DNA of 64,000 nucleotides from Methanobacteriota archaeon (GTDB lineage Archaea; Undinarchaeota; Undinarchaeia; Undinarchaeales; Undinarchaeaceae): positions 102,592 through 166,591 of the forward strand of contig NZBN01000002.1 of assembly GCA_002687935.1 (NCBI GenBank), in the 5' to 3' direction. The position numbers were made by a program, and so were the translations under genes. Below, in pieces: positions 40,622 to 52,697 of this stretch (positions are counted from its first letter, which is position 1; every line of letters begins with the position of its first letter). A model generated the notes under the pieces. It had not been told where the DNA came from, made no database searches, and saw only the letters and a program-made list of their open reading frames with translations.

Positions 40622-40692
40622 AAACGCTGTAGGGAGGGAGAGTATAAAAGTTATATAGGTCGAAGGCAACTAAGACCTTAACAAAAGTAATT

Positions 40693-40767
40693 GCGGAGGT
40701 GGCAGAACCCGGTTAATGCGCGCGCCTGCAAAGCGTGTTTTTGTGAGTTCAAATCTCACCCTCCGCT
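40693..40767 (+). tRNA. tRNA-Cys (anticodon GCA)
   Basis: Acceptor GCGGAGG/CCTCCGC, anticodon stem CGCGC/GCGTG with loop CTGCAAA (anticodon GCA), T-arm GTGAG TTCAAAT CTCAC, discriminator T as required for cysteine identity. The cysteinyl-tRNA synthetase gene lies about 2.5 kb downstream. Confidence 0.94.
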
Positions 40768-40780
40768 TCGTTTTTGGAAT

Positions 40781-42811
40781 TTAATCAGATTCTTCCCAGA
40801 TTAGATGTGACATTCTTCGAGGATATTCAGTATAGCTAGTCTCTGTATACTCTCCCCTGAAATTCTGGATATAGCAATAATCACCAGGCCATTTTATGTG
40901 AGTCCATTCAAGTTTTTCGAGGAAAAATTTTAGTCTTTCAACAAAATTCCATTTAGGAAAACGCTTGAATTTCAACTGATTAAGAAAATCAGGATAATTT
41001 ATTTTGTCAAGAGAATCGAGTTCGATGGCTTTCCCGTATGAATTCTTGACATCATCCACAAACCACTGTCTTCCGCTTATGTAGTCATCAAGAACCACCT
41101 TTTTGAAGCCACATGCTTTTGCATACGTTATAATGGCAGACATAACACTCTCCATAGTTCCTGTGCGATAAGGAAATTTGGGAGATATTTCAACAGAATC
41201 TATCAAGAGGACCGGCTTCTTCTTTTCAAACATTGCATTCAGATAAATAATTCCAACTGGTTTCAGTTTGTTGCCTAGGTGCATCAAAAGTCTGCAATGT
41301 CCTGCGTCCAGATTATGAGAAAGTGCAGTAACAAAATGAGCTCCGTGCTCCGCACTAAGACAATCCTCAACGCAGTCACTCAGAAAGAGATTAGCCGGAA
41401 GTTTTCTCTGCCATATCTTGAAACGCAGGTCAACTTTCTCATACTCTCCTGAGCCAATAATTTTCAGGTTTTGAAGTTCTTTTATGCGGCGTTTATAGAA
41501 TCCTTCAAGAATTTTACTTCTACCATATCTATCTGGATCACCATAATATTCCAGCATTACAGAATGGGATTTAGAAAGAGCTCCTAAATCAGCTCGGCGA
41601 ACCATACCTTCTACATACAAAGAGGACTCCCCAAGGTAGCCTTTTCTGCCATTAATGAAGCTCCCGCGATAATATACATCAACAATATTTCTCATTTTTG
41701 AGAGATGTCCCTTCAACCTTGAAACATAATCATAGAAAGGTCCTTGTATATTTCCGAGATCTTCTACAGATACGCCATAAGCAGAAGAAAGTTGTTCGTC
41801 GAAGTTTTTTTTCCACTTCCTCCTCTCTGCAGGTCTCAATCTCCTTTCAGAGCCATTTTCAGAAATTGTTTTTGGGGCAGTTGGACTTATGAGACCTTCA
41901 TCTATCAAAAGTTCAACCGACTCACTGACAGCTTTTGAAATAAGTTGCAAATATATTGGAGGACTTTTGTTTGCAACATCAAGCTCCTGTATTTTTGCCT
42001 TAACTTTTGCAAATGTACCATCAGGAGCAAGAAGACGTCTTCTCGACTGAATAGATACAGACGGAGGAAGCTCAGAAAGCTCATCCACTATATTTTCAAG
42101 ATCCATTTGCCTTTTTATTACCTGAAAGCGACCGTAAAGTGTGGGTTTGTTTATAGATTCTGTAGGATAAAAATCACCCATAGTGGAAAGAAGTCGTTCC
42201 TTTTTACTTACTCTTCTTCCCCTGAAATTAACTTTTGCATCACTGAGTTCAGAACGGGGCATCCCAAGAAGATGTGACTGAAATTCACTGTTAAACTCCT
42301 TTGGCTTGTAGTGGAAATTATCCCAGATATCAAGATCTATTCCTATCTTTTCGAGTTTTTCATTAGTTTTTGCTGTGGCAGGATTTTTTGAAACGGCATT
42401 ATTGAATGATTTTTCCTTTGTATAGCCTGAACGAACAAGAAACTCATAGAGCAATATACCATAGACACTGGCATTTTCTATTGCCTCTCTTTGCTCCTTT
42501 GAATTTAATATTGAACATCGTGCAAAAACAGCTGTCAAAAGTTCCACATGAATATCAAGGTTCTTATCATTAGAAGAAAGAATGTAATCCAGACCCTCTG
42601 TAATGTGAGATTTGAGTTTCTTAGCTCTTCTTGGATTCAAATGGTCAACCAAGAATTCTGCTGCCTTTGTAAGATATATCAATTTGTCACTGTCTTTGAA
42701 AGTTTTTTCCCGAGTAGATGCGGCAAGATATCGCTTCCCAGCAAGAAGTTCATTTCCAGCCTCTGCGGCCTCTTCAGCAGACTTGGCCAACTCTTCAGGA
42801 CTTTTAACCAT
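40781..42811 (-). CDS. Large uncharacterised protein, possible GNAT-like C-terminal domain
   Basis: 676 aa, not recognised. N-terminus helical (SAEEAAEAGNELLAGKRYL). Residues ~470-590 hint at an acetyltransferase-like fold: strand CRLLMHLGNKLKPVGIIYLN, LLIDSVEISPKFPYRTGTME (position of the acetyl-CoA loop), helix SAIITYAKACGFKKVVLDDY. The extreme C-terminus is rich in Trp, Tyr and Lys. No signal peptide. A CATTTTTATTC element 26 nt upstream of the ATG supports the start. Confidence 0.6.
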   Translation of the reverse strand: MVKSPEELAKSAEEAAEAGNELLAGKRYLAASTREKTFKDSDKLIYLTKAAEFLVDHLNPRRAKKLKSHITEGLDYILSSNDKNLDIHVELLTAVFARCSILNSKEQREAIENASVYGILLYEFLVRSGYTKEKSFNNAVSKNPATAKTNEKLEKIGIDLDIWDNFHYKPKEFNSEFQSHLLGMPRSELSDAKVNFRGRRVSKKERLLSTMGDFYPTESINKPTLYGRFQVIKRQMDLENIVDELSELPPSVSIQSRRRLLAPDGTFAKVKAKIQELDVANKSPPIYLQLISKAVSESVELLIDEGLISPTAPKTISENGSERRLRPAERRKWKKNFDEQLSSAYGVSVEDLGNIQGPFYDYVSRLKGHLSKMRNIVDVYYRGSFINGRKGYLGESSLYVEGMVRRADLGALSKSHSVMLEYYGDPDRYGRSKILEGFYKRRIKELQNLKIIGSGEYEKVDLRFKIWQRKLPANLFLSDCVEDCLSAEHGAHFVTALSHNLDAGHCRLLMHLGNKLKPVGIIYLNAMFEKKKPVLLIDSVEISPKFPYRTGTMESVMSAIITYAKACGFKKVVLDDYISGRQWFVDDVKNSYGKAIELDSLDKINYPDFLNQLKFKRFPKWNFVERLKFFLEKLEWTHIKWPGDYCYIQNFRGEYTETSYTEYPRRMSHLIWEESD

Positions 42812-42876
42812 ACTAGACAGTGGTTCCTGTTGAATAAAAATGTTTGGAAGCTGGAAAATCTCTTAACTAAAAAAAA

Positions 42877-43023
42877 TTACGAACAGGAACACTCACTTGG
42901 TTCGAGCTCCTCTAAAAGAACGCCTTTCCTGTATTTTTTCAGTTCCTTTGAGACCTCCTTGAAGGGGTCTTTGGAGCTCTTTGACTTCTTGTCTCCCTTT
43001 TTTTTCTTTGAGTTTTCAGCCAT
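42877..43023 (-). CDS. Small lysine-rich hypothetical protein
   Basis: 48 aa (MAENSKKKKGDKKSKSSKDP), basic N-terminal half, acidic end with a CSC motif (EPSECSCS). A TATA-like GTTTATAG at ~43046-43053 is 26 nt upstream. Not recognised; could be a nucleic-acid-binding or disordered protein. Confidence 0.55.
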   Translation of the reverse strand: MAENSKKKKGDKKSKSSKDPFKEVSKELKKYRKGVLLEELEPSECSCS

Positions 43024-43101
43024 GTAAAAAGGGATTCTACTTTTCCAGCTATAAACTTATCTAAACGCAATATAGTTATATTACTCAGAATTAGGAACAC
43101 T

Positions 43102-43296
43102 ATGGAAGCCAAGACTGTAGAAGAAATCACTGCACTTGCTTTGTCGCTTGTGGTTTTTGTTCACGTAATTAGGGCAATAATGGGAATACCAGTAAGCATT
43201 GGAAGTGTAGAAATTCCAATCTGGGCGAGTATTGCCGCAGCAGGAGTAGTAGGATATTTAGCATACCTTAACTGGAATGTATACAGAGAAAATTGA
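43102..43296 (+). CDS. Small two-helix membrane protein
   Basis: 64 aa. Helices ITALALSLVVFVHVIRAIM and IPIWASIAAAGVVGYLAYLN with a short loop. Starts at an ATG about 24 nt after TTATATTAC. It directly precedes cysS (13-nt gap), so the two may be co-transcribed. Not recognised. Confidence 0.7.
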   Translation: MEAKTVEEITALALSLVVFVHVIRAIMGIPVSIGSVEIPIWASIAAAGVVGYLAYLNWNVYREN

Positions 43297-43309
43297 ATAG
43301 AGAGAAGCA

Positions 43310-44794
43310 ATGGCACAGAGAATATACAATACTTTAAGCGGAAAGAGAGAGAATTTAGAATCTAGAGAGAAAGGGAAACTCCACATCTATGTCTGTGGAC
43401 CGACTGTATATGATTACTCCCATCTTGGTCACGCCCGCGTATATGTAGTGTTTGATGTGATAAGGCGCTATCTTGAGCACAGTGGGAATGAGGTAATTTA
43501 TATCAATAATTTAACGGACGTAAACGACAAGATAATTAAAAGAGCTGAAGAGACTGGAGATACTCCAGAATCTGTAGCAGAACGCTTCTCGGAAGAATTT
43601 TTTATAGATATGGACTCATTGGGGGTAAAGCGAGCAGACTTCTACCCTAAAGTTAGTGAACACATCACAGAAATAACAGGAATGATTGCAGGTCTTGTTG
43701 AAAAGGGCTATGCCTATGAATCGGCAGGAGATGTCTATTTTAACACGAGTAAAGTAAATGAGTACGGAAAACTTTCAAGACAGAATCTGGAAAAAATAAT
43801 TGCAGGAATAAGAGTTGACGCAAATGAGAAGAAGAAAAATCAAGAAGATTTTGCACTTTGGAAAAGCGCCGGTGATAATGAACAGGGCTGGGACAGTCCT
43901 TGGGGGCGGGGAAGACCAGGCTGGCATATTGAGTGTAGTGCTATGGCGATGAAGTATTTTGGAGAAAGTCTTGACATACACGGTGGAGGTCAGGACCTTG
44001 TTTTCCCACATCATGAAAATGAAATAGCACAAAGCGAGGCATACAGTGGAAAGGAATTCGCAAAATACTGGATGCACAACGGCTTTGTAACTGTCGACAA
44101 AGAAAAAATGGGAAAATCACTTGGAAATTTCTTTACTGTAAGAGAGATACTAAAGAAACACAGACCTGAAGTTGTTCGCTACTTCCTGCTTTCAACGCAG
44201 TACAGGAAGCCAATAGACTTCACAGAGGAGGCGATAAACGAGGCAAAATCTTCTTTGGAAGGAATAGAGAATTCTCTCTCGAATCTGAAGCATGCAATCA
44301 CAGTAAAAGAAGGAACAGAAAAAACAAAAGATGACAAAGAGGTTCTGAAGAAAATAGACTACTATAGAACACAGTTCTTTGCGGCGATGGATGACGATTT
44401 TAACACACGTGAGGCAATAAGCTCGGTCCACCAGATGTGCACAGTCCTCAATTCATATATCGTAGAAAATCCAAATAATGAAGTCCTTCGGGAGGCACTG
44501 GACAATTTTGAAGAATTCAGCCAGATACTCAATCTTTTCGAGGAGCAAGACATAGACCAGAATGAGGAAATAATTGCCCATCTTAGAAAACTTATGAGAG
44601 AGTTAGAAGTCAAAAAGCTAAAGGACGACTATACTGTTTCCGGTCTGATGAGGCTTGTTCTACTAGAACGTGAGAAAGCGAGAAAAGAAAACGATTATGA
44701 AAAATCTGATAAAATAAGAGAGGGTCTGAGCCACATGGGAATAGTGATTGAAGATACAGAAGAAGGACCACGCTGGCAGTTCAGACGAAGTTAA
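43310..44794 (+). CDS. cysS: Cysteinyl-tRNA synthetase
   Basis: 494 aa, normal length. Class I signatures SHLGHARV (HIGH) near residue 38 and KMGKSLGNF near residue 266; zinc ligands include the cysteine in [11 protein letters not shown]-x in HIECSAMAM, and [10 protein letters not shown]. Charges tRNA-Cys, so this organism does not rely only on the SepRS/SepCysS route. Confidence 0.96.
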   Translation: MAQRIYNTLSGKRENLESREKGKLHIYVCGPTVYDYSHLGHARVYVVFDVIRRYLEHSGNEVIYINNLTDVNDKIIKRAEETGDTPESVAERFSEEFFIDMDSLGVKRADFYPKVSEHITEITGMIAGLVEKGYAYESAGDVYFNTSKVNEYGKLSRQNLEKIIAGIRVDANEKKKNQEDFALWKSAGDNEQGWDSPWGRGRPGWHIECSAMAMKYFGESLDIHGGGQDLVFPHHENEIAQSEAYSGKEFAKYWMHNGFVTVDKEKMGKSLGNFFTVREILKKHRPEVVRYFLLSTQYRKPIDFTEEAINEAKSSLEGIENSLSNLKHAITVKEGTEKTKDDKEVLKKIDYYRTQFFAAMDDDFNTREAISSVHQMCTVLNSYIVENPNNEVLREALDNFEEFSQILNLFEEQDIDQNEEIIAHLRKLMRELEVKKLKDDYTVSGLMRLVLLEREKARKENDYEKSDKIREGLSHMGIVIEDTEEGPRWQFRRS

Positions 44795-44846
44795 GACCAG
44801 AAAAGTTAAGCAAGGTTTATATAGCTAGGAGGAGAACAGAAGCAGC

Positions 44847-45665
44847 ATGGCTAAGGGAGACAAGACAATTACATTGAAATTCAAGGAGGCAACTTTGTGG
44901 AAAGTTGCAACAGCGGTTCTCGCAATAATATTACTCTTTTCATTCCAAGGTGGCGAAGTTGAAGTGCAGGAAGAAGGAAGTGTTGCCGCAGCGACAATAA
45001 AAACAATTGACCTCAGCATCGATGACGACCCAGTTCTGGGAAATGATAATGCAGAAATAACTGTAATAGAATTTTCTGATTTCCAGTGCCAATTCTGTAA
45101 CAGACTGTGGGCAGATGCAGTAAATGGAATAAAAACGAATTTTGTTGAGGACGGAACTGTGAAATTCGTATATCGTGATTTCCCGCTTAATTTCCACCCA
45201 AGCGCTGCAAAAGCAGCAACAGCTGCCAACTGTGCAGAGGAACAAGGACAGTACTGGGAAATGCACGACAAACTCTTTGAAAACCAGCAAAGTGACTGGG
45301 GATATTACGTACAGGAAGAGCGAAAATATCTCGCTCTTGAAGATGCCATGCCTTTCTTCAGGCAATACGCTTCTGAGCTTGGACTGGACACAGACAAGTT
45401 TAATGACTGCCTTGACTCTGACAAGTATGACAGCGAGATAAGCAAGGACCTTGTTGATGGCCAGACCGCAGGAGTTACCGGAACTCCATCAGTATTTGTT
45501 ATGATGAGCAAGAAGAAGGCTCCAAAAGCAGAGCTTCAGGCTCTTGATGACGGAAGCAACATATTCTACTTTGAAACTTCAGACGGCAAGTACGCAGGTA
45601 TACAGGTGGCAGGTGCTTTGCCATATGGAGCCTTTGAGCAAATTATAAACATAATGCTTACATAA
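44847..45665 (+). CDS. DsbA-like thiol-disulfide oxidoreductase
   Basis: 272 aa. N-terminal membrane anchor (ATLWKVATAVLAIILLFSF), then a DsbA fold with active site CQFC (EFSDFQCQFCNRLW) and cis-Pro in GVTGTPSVFVM. Extracytoplasmic disulfide formation or isomerisation is likely. Followed 8 nt later by a MerT-like transporter fusion, a link seen for metal and thiol handling. Confidence 0.92.
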   Translation: MAKGDKTITLKFKEATLWKVATAVLAIILLFSFQGGEVEVQEEGSVAAATIKTIDLSIDDDPVLGNDNAEITVIEFSDFQCQFCNRLWADAVNGIKTNFVEDGTVKFVYRDFPLNFHPSAAKAATAANCAEEQGQYWEMHDKLFENQQSDWGYYVQEERKYLALEDAMPFFRQYASELGLDTDKFNDCLDSDKYDSEISKDLVDGQTAGVTGTPSVFVMMSKKKAPKAELQALDDGSNIFYFETSDGKYAGIQVAGALPYGAFEQIINIMLT

Positions 45666-45673
45666 TAATTATT

Positions 45674-46294
45674 ATGTCTGATAAAGAAATTGAAGTCCAG
45701 GTTGATAAGCAGAGTCTAAAAAGTGGAATTTTTGGAGGTTTAATAGCATCTATGTGCTGTATCAGTCCTCTAGTTATAGTCATGTTCAGTCTCGGAAGCG
45801 TGACTTTTGCCCTGGCGATTGCGACGTATAAAATATGGTTTATTGTTGCAGGAGCTCTGTTTTCAGGAACTGTCATTTTGTACCAGCTTCAGAAAAGAAA
45901 TAGCTGCAATATAAAAGGAATCAAACGAAATAAGTCACTAATAATAACAGCATTTTTGACTTTTGCAGTGGTGTATTCAATTTCCATTTATGGTATTGTA
46001 CCTGTTGTCGCTCCACTTGTTTTTGAATCAGGAGGAGTTGAATTAGATAAAGAAAGTGGTGAGCTCTATGAGATGACATTCACAGTAGGAGAACTGAATT
46101 GTGCAAGTTGTGAGTCAGGAATCAAGTGGTATCTTGAAAATCAAGTGGATGGAGTCTTCAGTGCAGAAGTGACACCTTCAGGAGCAGTTAAGGTAATCTA
46201 TGATTCAGAGACAATTGATGCAGAAGGAATAATTGAATCTGAAGTCTTTGACAATTACCCGCCAATGGAAATAAATGAAAACAAAAGACTATAG
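45674..46294 (+). CDS. MerT-like mercuric/heavy-metal transporter fused to HMA domain
   Basis: 206 aa. Three membrane helices with a vicinal cysteine pair and proline (ASMCCISPLVIVMF), as in MerT, then a C-terminal heavy-metal-associated domain with the ligand motif NCASCESG. Combined MerT and HMA (MerP-like) suggests transfer of Hg2+ or another soft metal. No mercuric reductase or MerR is visible, so detoxification as such is not shown. Confidence 0.82.
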   Translation: MSDKEIEVQVDKQSLKSGIFGGLIASMCCISPLVIVMFSLGSVTFALAIATYKIWFIVAGALFSGTVILYQLQKRNSCNIKGIKRNKSLIITAFLTFAVVYSISIYGIVPVVAPLVFESGGVELDKESGELYEMTFTVGELNCASCESGIKWYLENQVDGVFSAEVTPSGAVKVIYDSETIDAEGIIESEVFDNYPPMEINENKRL

Positions 46295-46514
46295 TGGAAC
46301 AGAAAGGCAGTGGCTTGTTTTAGCTGCTATTTTTTCTTTATCTGTTTTTTCTCTTCATTTTTTTACCGGAGTTCCGTCCTCCTTTGAAGCAGAATCCATA
46401 GATGATGCTCTTTTTATGAGCGAAAACTGTCCAGCTTATGAAAGGTTTTTCTATGAGGAGAGTAATATAAAGTGGCAGGAAAGTGAACGCAAAAATATAC
46501 CGCAAATCTCTTGA
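46275..46514 (+). CDS. Small membrane protein, unknown
   Basis: 79 aa. One hydrophobic segment (WLVLAAIFSLSVFSLHFFTG) followed by a charged, cysteine-containing tail (ALFMSENCPAYERFFYEE). Overlaps the MerT-HMA gene by 20 bp and the next gene by 32 bp, so it is likely part of the same transcript. Not recognised. Confidence 0.6.
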   Translation: MKTKDYSGTERQWLVLAAIFSLSVFSLHFFTGVPSSFEAESIDDALFMSENCPAYERFFYEESNIKWQESERKNIPQIS

Positions 46515-47454
46515 AGAGTACAAGATAAAGAAATTCTTTGATACTCTGGAGAGATATGAAAATGATACACATCTTCTTCCAATTGGGGAAAGAATAGAAA
46601 ATCTTCAGGAACTCAGTAGAGTTGGAAGCGTCTCGCTTGAAGTTCTCAAAGGAGAAAAAAACTGGAAAGGATATTTACGAGAAACACGAGGAAGAGGAAG
46701 GAAGTATTACAAACATTTCCCGCGGATAAAAAGATTTTTGAATATAGAAAAAGTTGCATACAGGCTTAAAAAATTTCTCTTGGAAATAGAAGAGGAACTC
46801 AAGCTAGCAAACGAGATTCTGGAGGATATGGAGCGTATTTTTTTGAAATATGGAGCAAGACTTAAGAAACGGAAAATAGAAGAAATAACTGTTCCGCCTT
46901 CTCTCAGGTCGGTAAAACTTCCTATAGGAAAACACCTGCCACAGAGCGAATTGGTAAAGAGGAACATACTGTGCCTTTCCAGTAAAGATACCGATGAGTG
47001 GTACGAGAAGGTTATAAAAAAGTTTGAGACGAATATGAGGAAAACTCATGGGAGATTTTCACTTTCTTCTTCAAAGATTCCACTGACAGATATTGAGCAT
47101 AGACACGTTAAAGAACACAAAGCCTTCGCATTCACACAATACGGAATTGCCAAAAAACTTATGACTGTAGATTATATTCAGCTTGTAATATATTACTTAA
47201 AGGGAGTAAAACCGTCAAATACAGGGTACCTTTACGCTGGCTCAAGATCACCAAGAAAAGCGAATATTCACAAAGCAGAATTATTGCTTCTGTATCATTT
47301 ATTAAAAATTGCTGAGGAAGGCAAAGTAAAGGAAATTAAAATAAGCCTGCATACAAGAAGAGAAGGGCAGGGGGAAGGAATTTTTCCTGTGTACGAGGAA
47401 GTAAAAACAGCCGCTACAGAGATAGAGGGAAATTGGGTAATTTTTAGGACCTGA
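46483..47454 (+). CDS. Uncharacterised basic protein
   Basis: 323 aa from a GTG within the previous gene; a later start is possible. Strongly basic and helical (KKFLLEIEEELKLANEILED), with motifs TRGRGRKYYKHFPRIKRF and KEHKAFAFTQYGIAKKLMT. No signal peptide. Possibly nucleic-acid binding, but family not recognised. Confidence 0.55.
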   Translation: MNAKIYRKSLEEYKIKKFFDTLERYENDTHLLPIGERIENLQELSRVGSVSLEVLKGEKNWKGYLRETRGRGRKYYKHFPRIKRFLNIEKVAYRLKKFLLEIEEELKLANEILEDMERIFLKYGARLKKRKIEEITVPPSLRSVKLPIGKHLPQSELVKRNILCLSSKDTDEWYEKVIKKFETNMRKTHGRFSLSSSKIPLTDIEHRHVKEHKAFAFTQYGIAKKLMTVDYIQLVIYYLKGVKPSNTGYLYAGSRSPRKANIHKAELLLLYHLLKIAEEGKVKEIKISLHTRREGQGEGIFPVYEEVKTAATEIEGNWVIFRT

Positions 47455-47490
47455 GCAAAGCATTATAAATTATATCACTTTAGTCCAGAT

Positions 47491-47610
47491 ATGACAGGAA
47501 AGCATTATGTCTGCGAAGACTGTGAATATCAAGGAGACGGTCCCGGAGATTGTGCAAAATGTGGAAAGTCCCTGCAAGAAAAGAAAGGGGAAATCTGCGA
47601 ATTTTGCTGA
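47491..47610 (+). CDS. Small zinc-ribbon protein, 39 aa
   Basis: MTGKHYVCEDCEYQGDGPGD followed by CAKCG and ending CEFC: three C-x2-C pairs (one rubredoxin/zinc-ribbon-like). A TATA-like TTATAAATT element is about 26 nt upstream of the ATG, supporting a leaderless gene. Not recognised as a named family. Confidence 0.6.
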   Translation: MTGKHYVCEDCEYQGDGPGDCAKCGKSLQEKKGEICEFC

Positions 47611-47690
47611 AGGAGCTTCACTAAAGCCAAATAAAGGCTATTCTTAATTTAAGGCGTAATTAATATAAAACTCAAATTCTTAGTGGATTT

Positions 47691-47942
47691 ATGGAAGAAA
47701 CTGAAAAAGTAACTGAGCCGACAATGTTTGTCGAGGTAGAAGTAAAGTGCAAGAACTGTAATCATCTCGACAAGGTTCACGTGCCAGTAGTTTGTGGAGT
47801 CGATAAAACAAGTAGTGACAAAACTCTGTACTGTGATTTAGCCGGAGATTTGAAAGACTATGCACCTAAGTGCACAGAATGTGGCAAAAGGGATTACGCA
47901 GTAGAGAAAGAACCTATATTTATCGGAGCAGGCGGCTCCTAA
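47691..47942 (+). CDS. Small zinc-binding protein
   Basis: 83 aa. Two cysteine pairs (VKCKNCNHLDKVH and PKCTECGKRDY) around two further cysteines, consistent with one or two zinc sites. No signal peptide. Its stop overlaps the cupredoxin gene end by 4 bp. Not recognised. Confidence 0.65.
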   Translation: MEETEKVTEPTMFVEVEVKCKNCNHLDKVHVPVVCGVDKTSSDKTLYCDLAGDLKDYAPKCTECGKRDYAVEKEPIFIGAGGS

Positions 47943-48370
47943 TCCCGAACTATAAGAGTTCCACTCATTCCGCCGTGACCAGAGCCACAGAATACTGAGC
48001 AACGGAATGTGAACTCCCCAGATTTGTCAGCGATAAATTCGACACTTAGTGTTTCTCCGGAAGGAATTTGCTCATTTACACCAAAATCGGGCAGACTGAA
48101 ACCGTGTGTTGTGTCCTCACTTGTTATTGTGAGACGAACTGTATCTCCTTTCTTGATGGTTATTTCTCCGGGGGTGAAACTAAACTTCTTTGCAGTCAGT
48201 GAAAACTCTTTTACTTCTCCTTGGAAAGTTGCTTCTTCAGACGGTGAATCTGAAACAGGCGCAACTTCTTGTATATTTTGAGTACTTTGTGACTCCGTCG
48301 AAGAGCCAGTACATCCGCTTACAATAAGTACAATAGAAAGAATAAGAACCATTAATATTTTATTTGCCAT
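47939..48370 (-). CDS. Cupredoxin lipoprotein with CuA-type ligand motif
   Basis: 143 aa from the ATG at 48370; the upstream open frame overlaps the eL40 gene and is not used. Lipobox IVSGC in MANKILMVLILSIVLIVSGC. Cupredoxin domain with a histidine in TTHGFSLPDFGVNEQI and the C-terminal CSVFCGSGHGGM, which matches the COX2/NosZ CuA arrangement Cx3CxxxHxxM. Tethered outside the cytoplasm. No other oxidase subunit is in the window, so it may be an electron carrier or a copper-handling protein. Confidence 0.85.
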   Translation of the reverse strand: MANKILMVLILSIVLIVSGCTGSSTESQSTQNIQEVAPVSDSPSEEATFQGEVKEFSLTAKKFSFTPGEITIKKGDTVRLTITSEDTTHGFSLPDFGVNEQIPSGETLSVEFIADKSGEFTFRCSVFCGSGHGGMSGTLIVRD

Positions 48371-48405
48371 AAATTTTGAAATACAGCATAGGTTTAGATA
48401 ATTAA

Positions 48406-48573
48406 CTACTTGTTCCCGCGCTTCTTTGGCCTTAATTGCTTTCTCTTGCATTCCCTGCACTTTGCCTTTCCAAGCCTGAAGCGTCTTATATCAACACGGT
48501 TAGTTGCATTGCAATTCATGCATATGTAGACATTGTCAAAAAGGGCTTTCATAGCCTCTGGGAACTTTGCCAT
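48406..48573 (-). CDS. rpl40e: 50S ribosomal protein eL40
   Basis: 55 aa (MAKFPEAMKALFDNVYICMN). Zinc ligands CMNC and CREC with the basic end KRKQLRPKKRGNK match archaeal eL40. It lies between the cupredoxin and HtpX genes. Confidence 0.95.
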   Translation of the reverse strand: MAKFPEAMKALFDNVYICMNCNATNRVDIRRFRLGKAKCRECKRKQLRPKKRGNK

Positions 48574-48616
48574 AACTCTATTTTACTGTAAGAGGAGCCT
48601 TTTAAAGCTTTCTGAC

Positions 48617-51051
<2,435 letters not shown>

Positions 51052-51111
51052 CTATAAGATGCCTACAAACAAAACTACCACTCCCACGCATATAATTAAG
51101 AGTTCAGAGAG

Positions 51112-52605
51112 CTATTTAAGTTTAGTGGCTTTTCTGTTGAAAGGAAGTGACATTATAGATTTGAAAAGGTCTTTTTCCTTCCTGTTAAAAACACCGATTA
51201 CATATGCTGAAGCCCCAAACACTGCACAGCCAAGTAAGATTGTCAGAAGTTTTGAAACTACATTAACAGGGTGTATGAAAGCGATAGATAGTGCCATTAT
51301 TCCTGCAGAAACAAGTATGTGTGGAATTTTCATATACTTATAGTCAAATCTTACCAAGGTCCTCGAAGGATAAAAGACCAAGACCGCTATTACGAAATAG
51401 CTGATTACTGTCGCAATCGCAGCACCATGCATTCCATAGAGAGGTATCAGAAACAAGTTAAATGCTATATTGAGAAGAGCTCCAAAGGTATATGCAAGAC
51501 CTATAAATTTCGTCCTGCCATTTATCATCAAAACATTGGTTCCGATTGCTCCGATAAGAGCGAATAGAGGGAAGGCCATCAGACTTGCAACAAGCGGTAC
51601 AGAGGCGAGGAAGGCTTTTCCGGAAAGAAGTGTTATAAGTTCAGAACCGAGTAGGTAAGCTCCGACAGTTCCAGGAACGAGAACGAGAAGTCCATATTTC
51701 AGCGCAGCACTTACATAGAGGGCATATTTTTTCCCATTTGTAACTCTACTCTCAGAAAAATAAGGGAGAAGAACATTATTGGGAGCATTTCCGAGATTGA
51801 ATATCAGACTGAAAAGCGCATAAGGAACTGCATAGAGTCCGACGAGCTCAACTGAGCCAAGATAATTCAGTATGTATCTGTCACTCGTCATTATGACCCA
51901 GGTCATAACAGACATCAGTATCAGAGGCATACCGAAAAGGAAACCTTGTTTTGCAGCGCCAAAATTAATTCCACCATCTCCGATAAATAAAGCAATATCT
52001 GAACGGCTTTCCCATATAAAGATAAAAAGTACAGCCAGATTAGAGAAGAGCCATATCATAAGGACATCTGTCAAAGAAATAGACCTGTATACGGCAAAGA
52101 AAGCCAAGAGGAAAACAACCCATCCTTTTCCTCGCATAAAACCCAGAAAATTTGAGAAATTTATTCTTTGTTTTGCCTTGAAATAGAATTCATATACAAC
52201 AATAAGAGTTGCAGTGAAGGTGATGAAAAGACTGAGTGAGAATAGTTCGGAATGCCCGCTCAGTTTGTTAAATTCAAGGAACCAGGACCGGAGAGGAGTA
52301 AAATAGAAGACCAGCAGAACCGAAGATAGGAAAAGAAGTTCAAACGCCAGAATTGAATGAAAAACCTGTGACCACTTCTTTTTTGGCAGTTCCGGAAGAC
52401 GCGCGACAAGATATTGAGACAATCCCGGCTGAAGCAAAAGAGAAAGCAGGGAAATTAGAGCAACAAGGAGCATGAAAACTCCATAGAGCTCAACCCCAAG
52501 TGTCCTTGTTAAAAGGATTATTAAAATTGGACTTAGAACAAGATTGAGAGCTATGATAAAATAGGAAAAGGCAACTTCTCCGCTTATTTTTTGGGATTTA
52601 CTCAT
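51112..52605 (-). CDS. Polysaccharide/oligosaccharide flippase (MOP/Wzx-like)
   Basis: 497 aa, twelve to fourteen membrane helices. N-terminal features of the MOP exporter family: LVLSPILIILLTRTLGVELYG, LLQPGLSQYLVARLPE. Such proteins move lipid-linked sugars across the membrane for glycoprotein or surface polysaccharide assembly; the many N-x-S/T sequons in the surface proteins of this window would need such a pathway. TTTTTATAC 27 nt upstream. Confidence 0.88.
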   Translation of the reverse strand: MSKSQKISGEVAFSYFIIALNLVLSPILIILLTRTLGVELYGVFMLLVALISLLSLLLQPGLSQYLVARLPELPKKKWSQVFHSILAFELLFLSSVLLVFYFTPLRSWFLEFNKLSGHSELFSLSLFITFTATLIVVYEFYFKAKQRINFSNFLGFMRGKGWVVFLLAFFAVYRSISLTDVLMIWLFSNLAVLFIFIWESRSDIALFIGDGGINFGAAKQGFLFGMPLILMSVMTWVIMTSDRYILNYLGSVELVGLYAVPYALFSLIFNLGNAPNNVLLPYFSESRVTNGKKYALYVSAALKYGLLVLVPGTVGAYLLGSELITLLSGKAFLASVPLVASLMAFPLFALIGAIGTNVLMINGRTKFIGLAYTFGALLNIAFNLFLIPLYGMHGAAIATVISYFVIAVLVFYPSRTLVRFDYKYMKIPHILVSAGIMALSIAFIHPVNVVSKLLTILLGCAVFGASAYVIGVFNRKEKDLFKSIMSLPFNRKATKLK

Positions 52606-52697
52606 CGCAAATTGTTAAGGAAGCGTAGTATAAAAATGATAGGATACCGTAGCCTCGCGGGATTTCGTTTAAAATATTTAGGATGCCACATATCAAT

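Noticed and set aside
48371-48460. Longer N-terminus for the cupredoxin gene.
   Set aside because: It would overlap eL40 in another frame and push the lipoprotein signal 30 residues inward.
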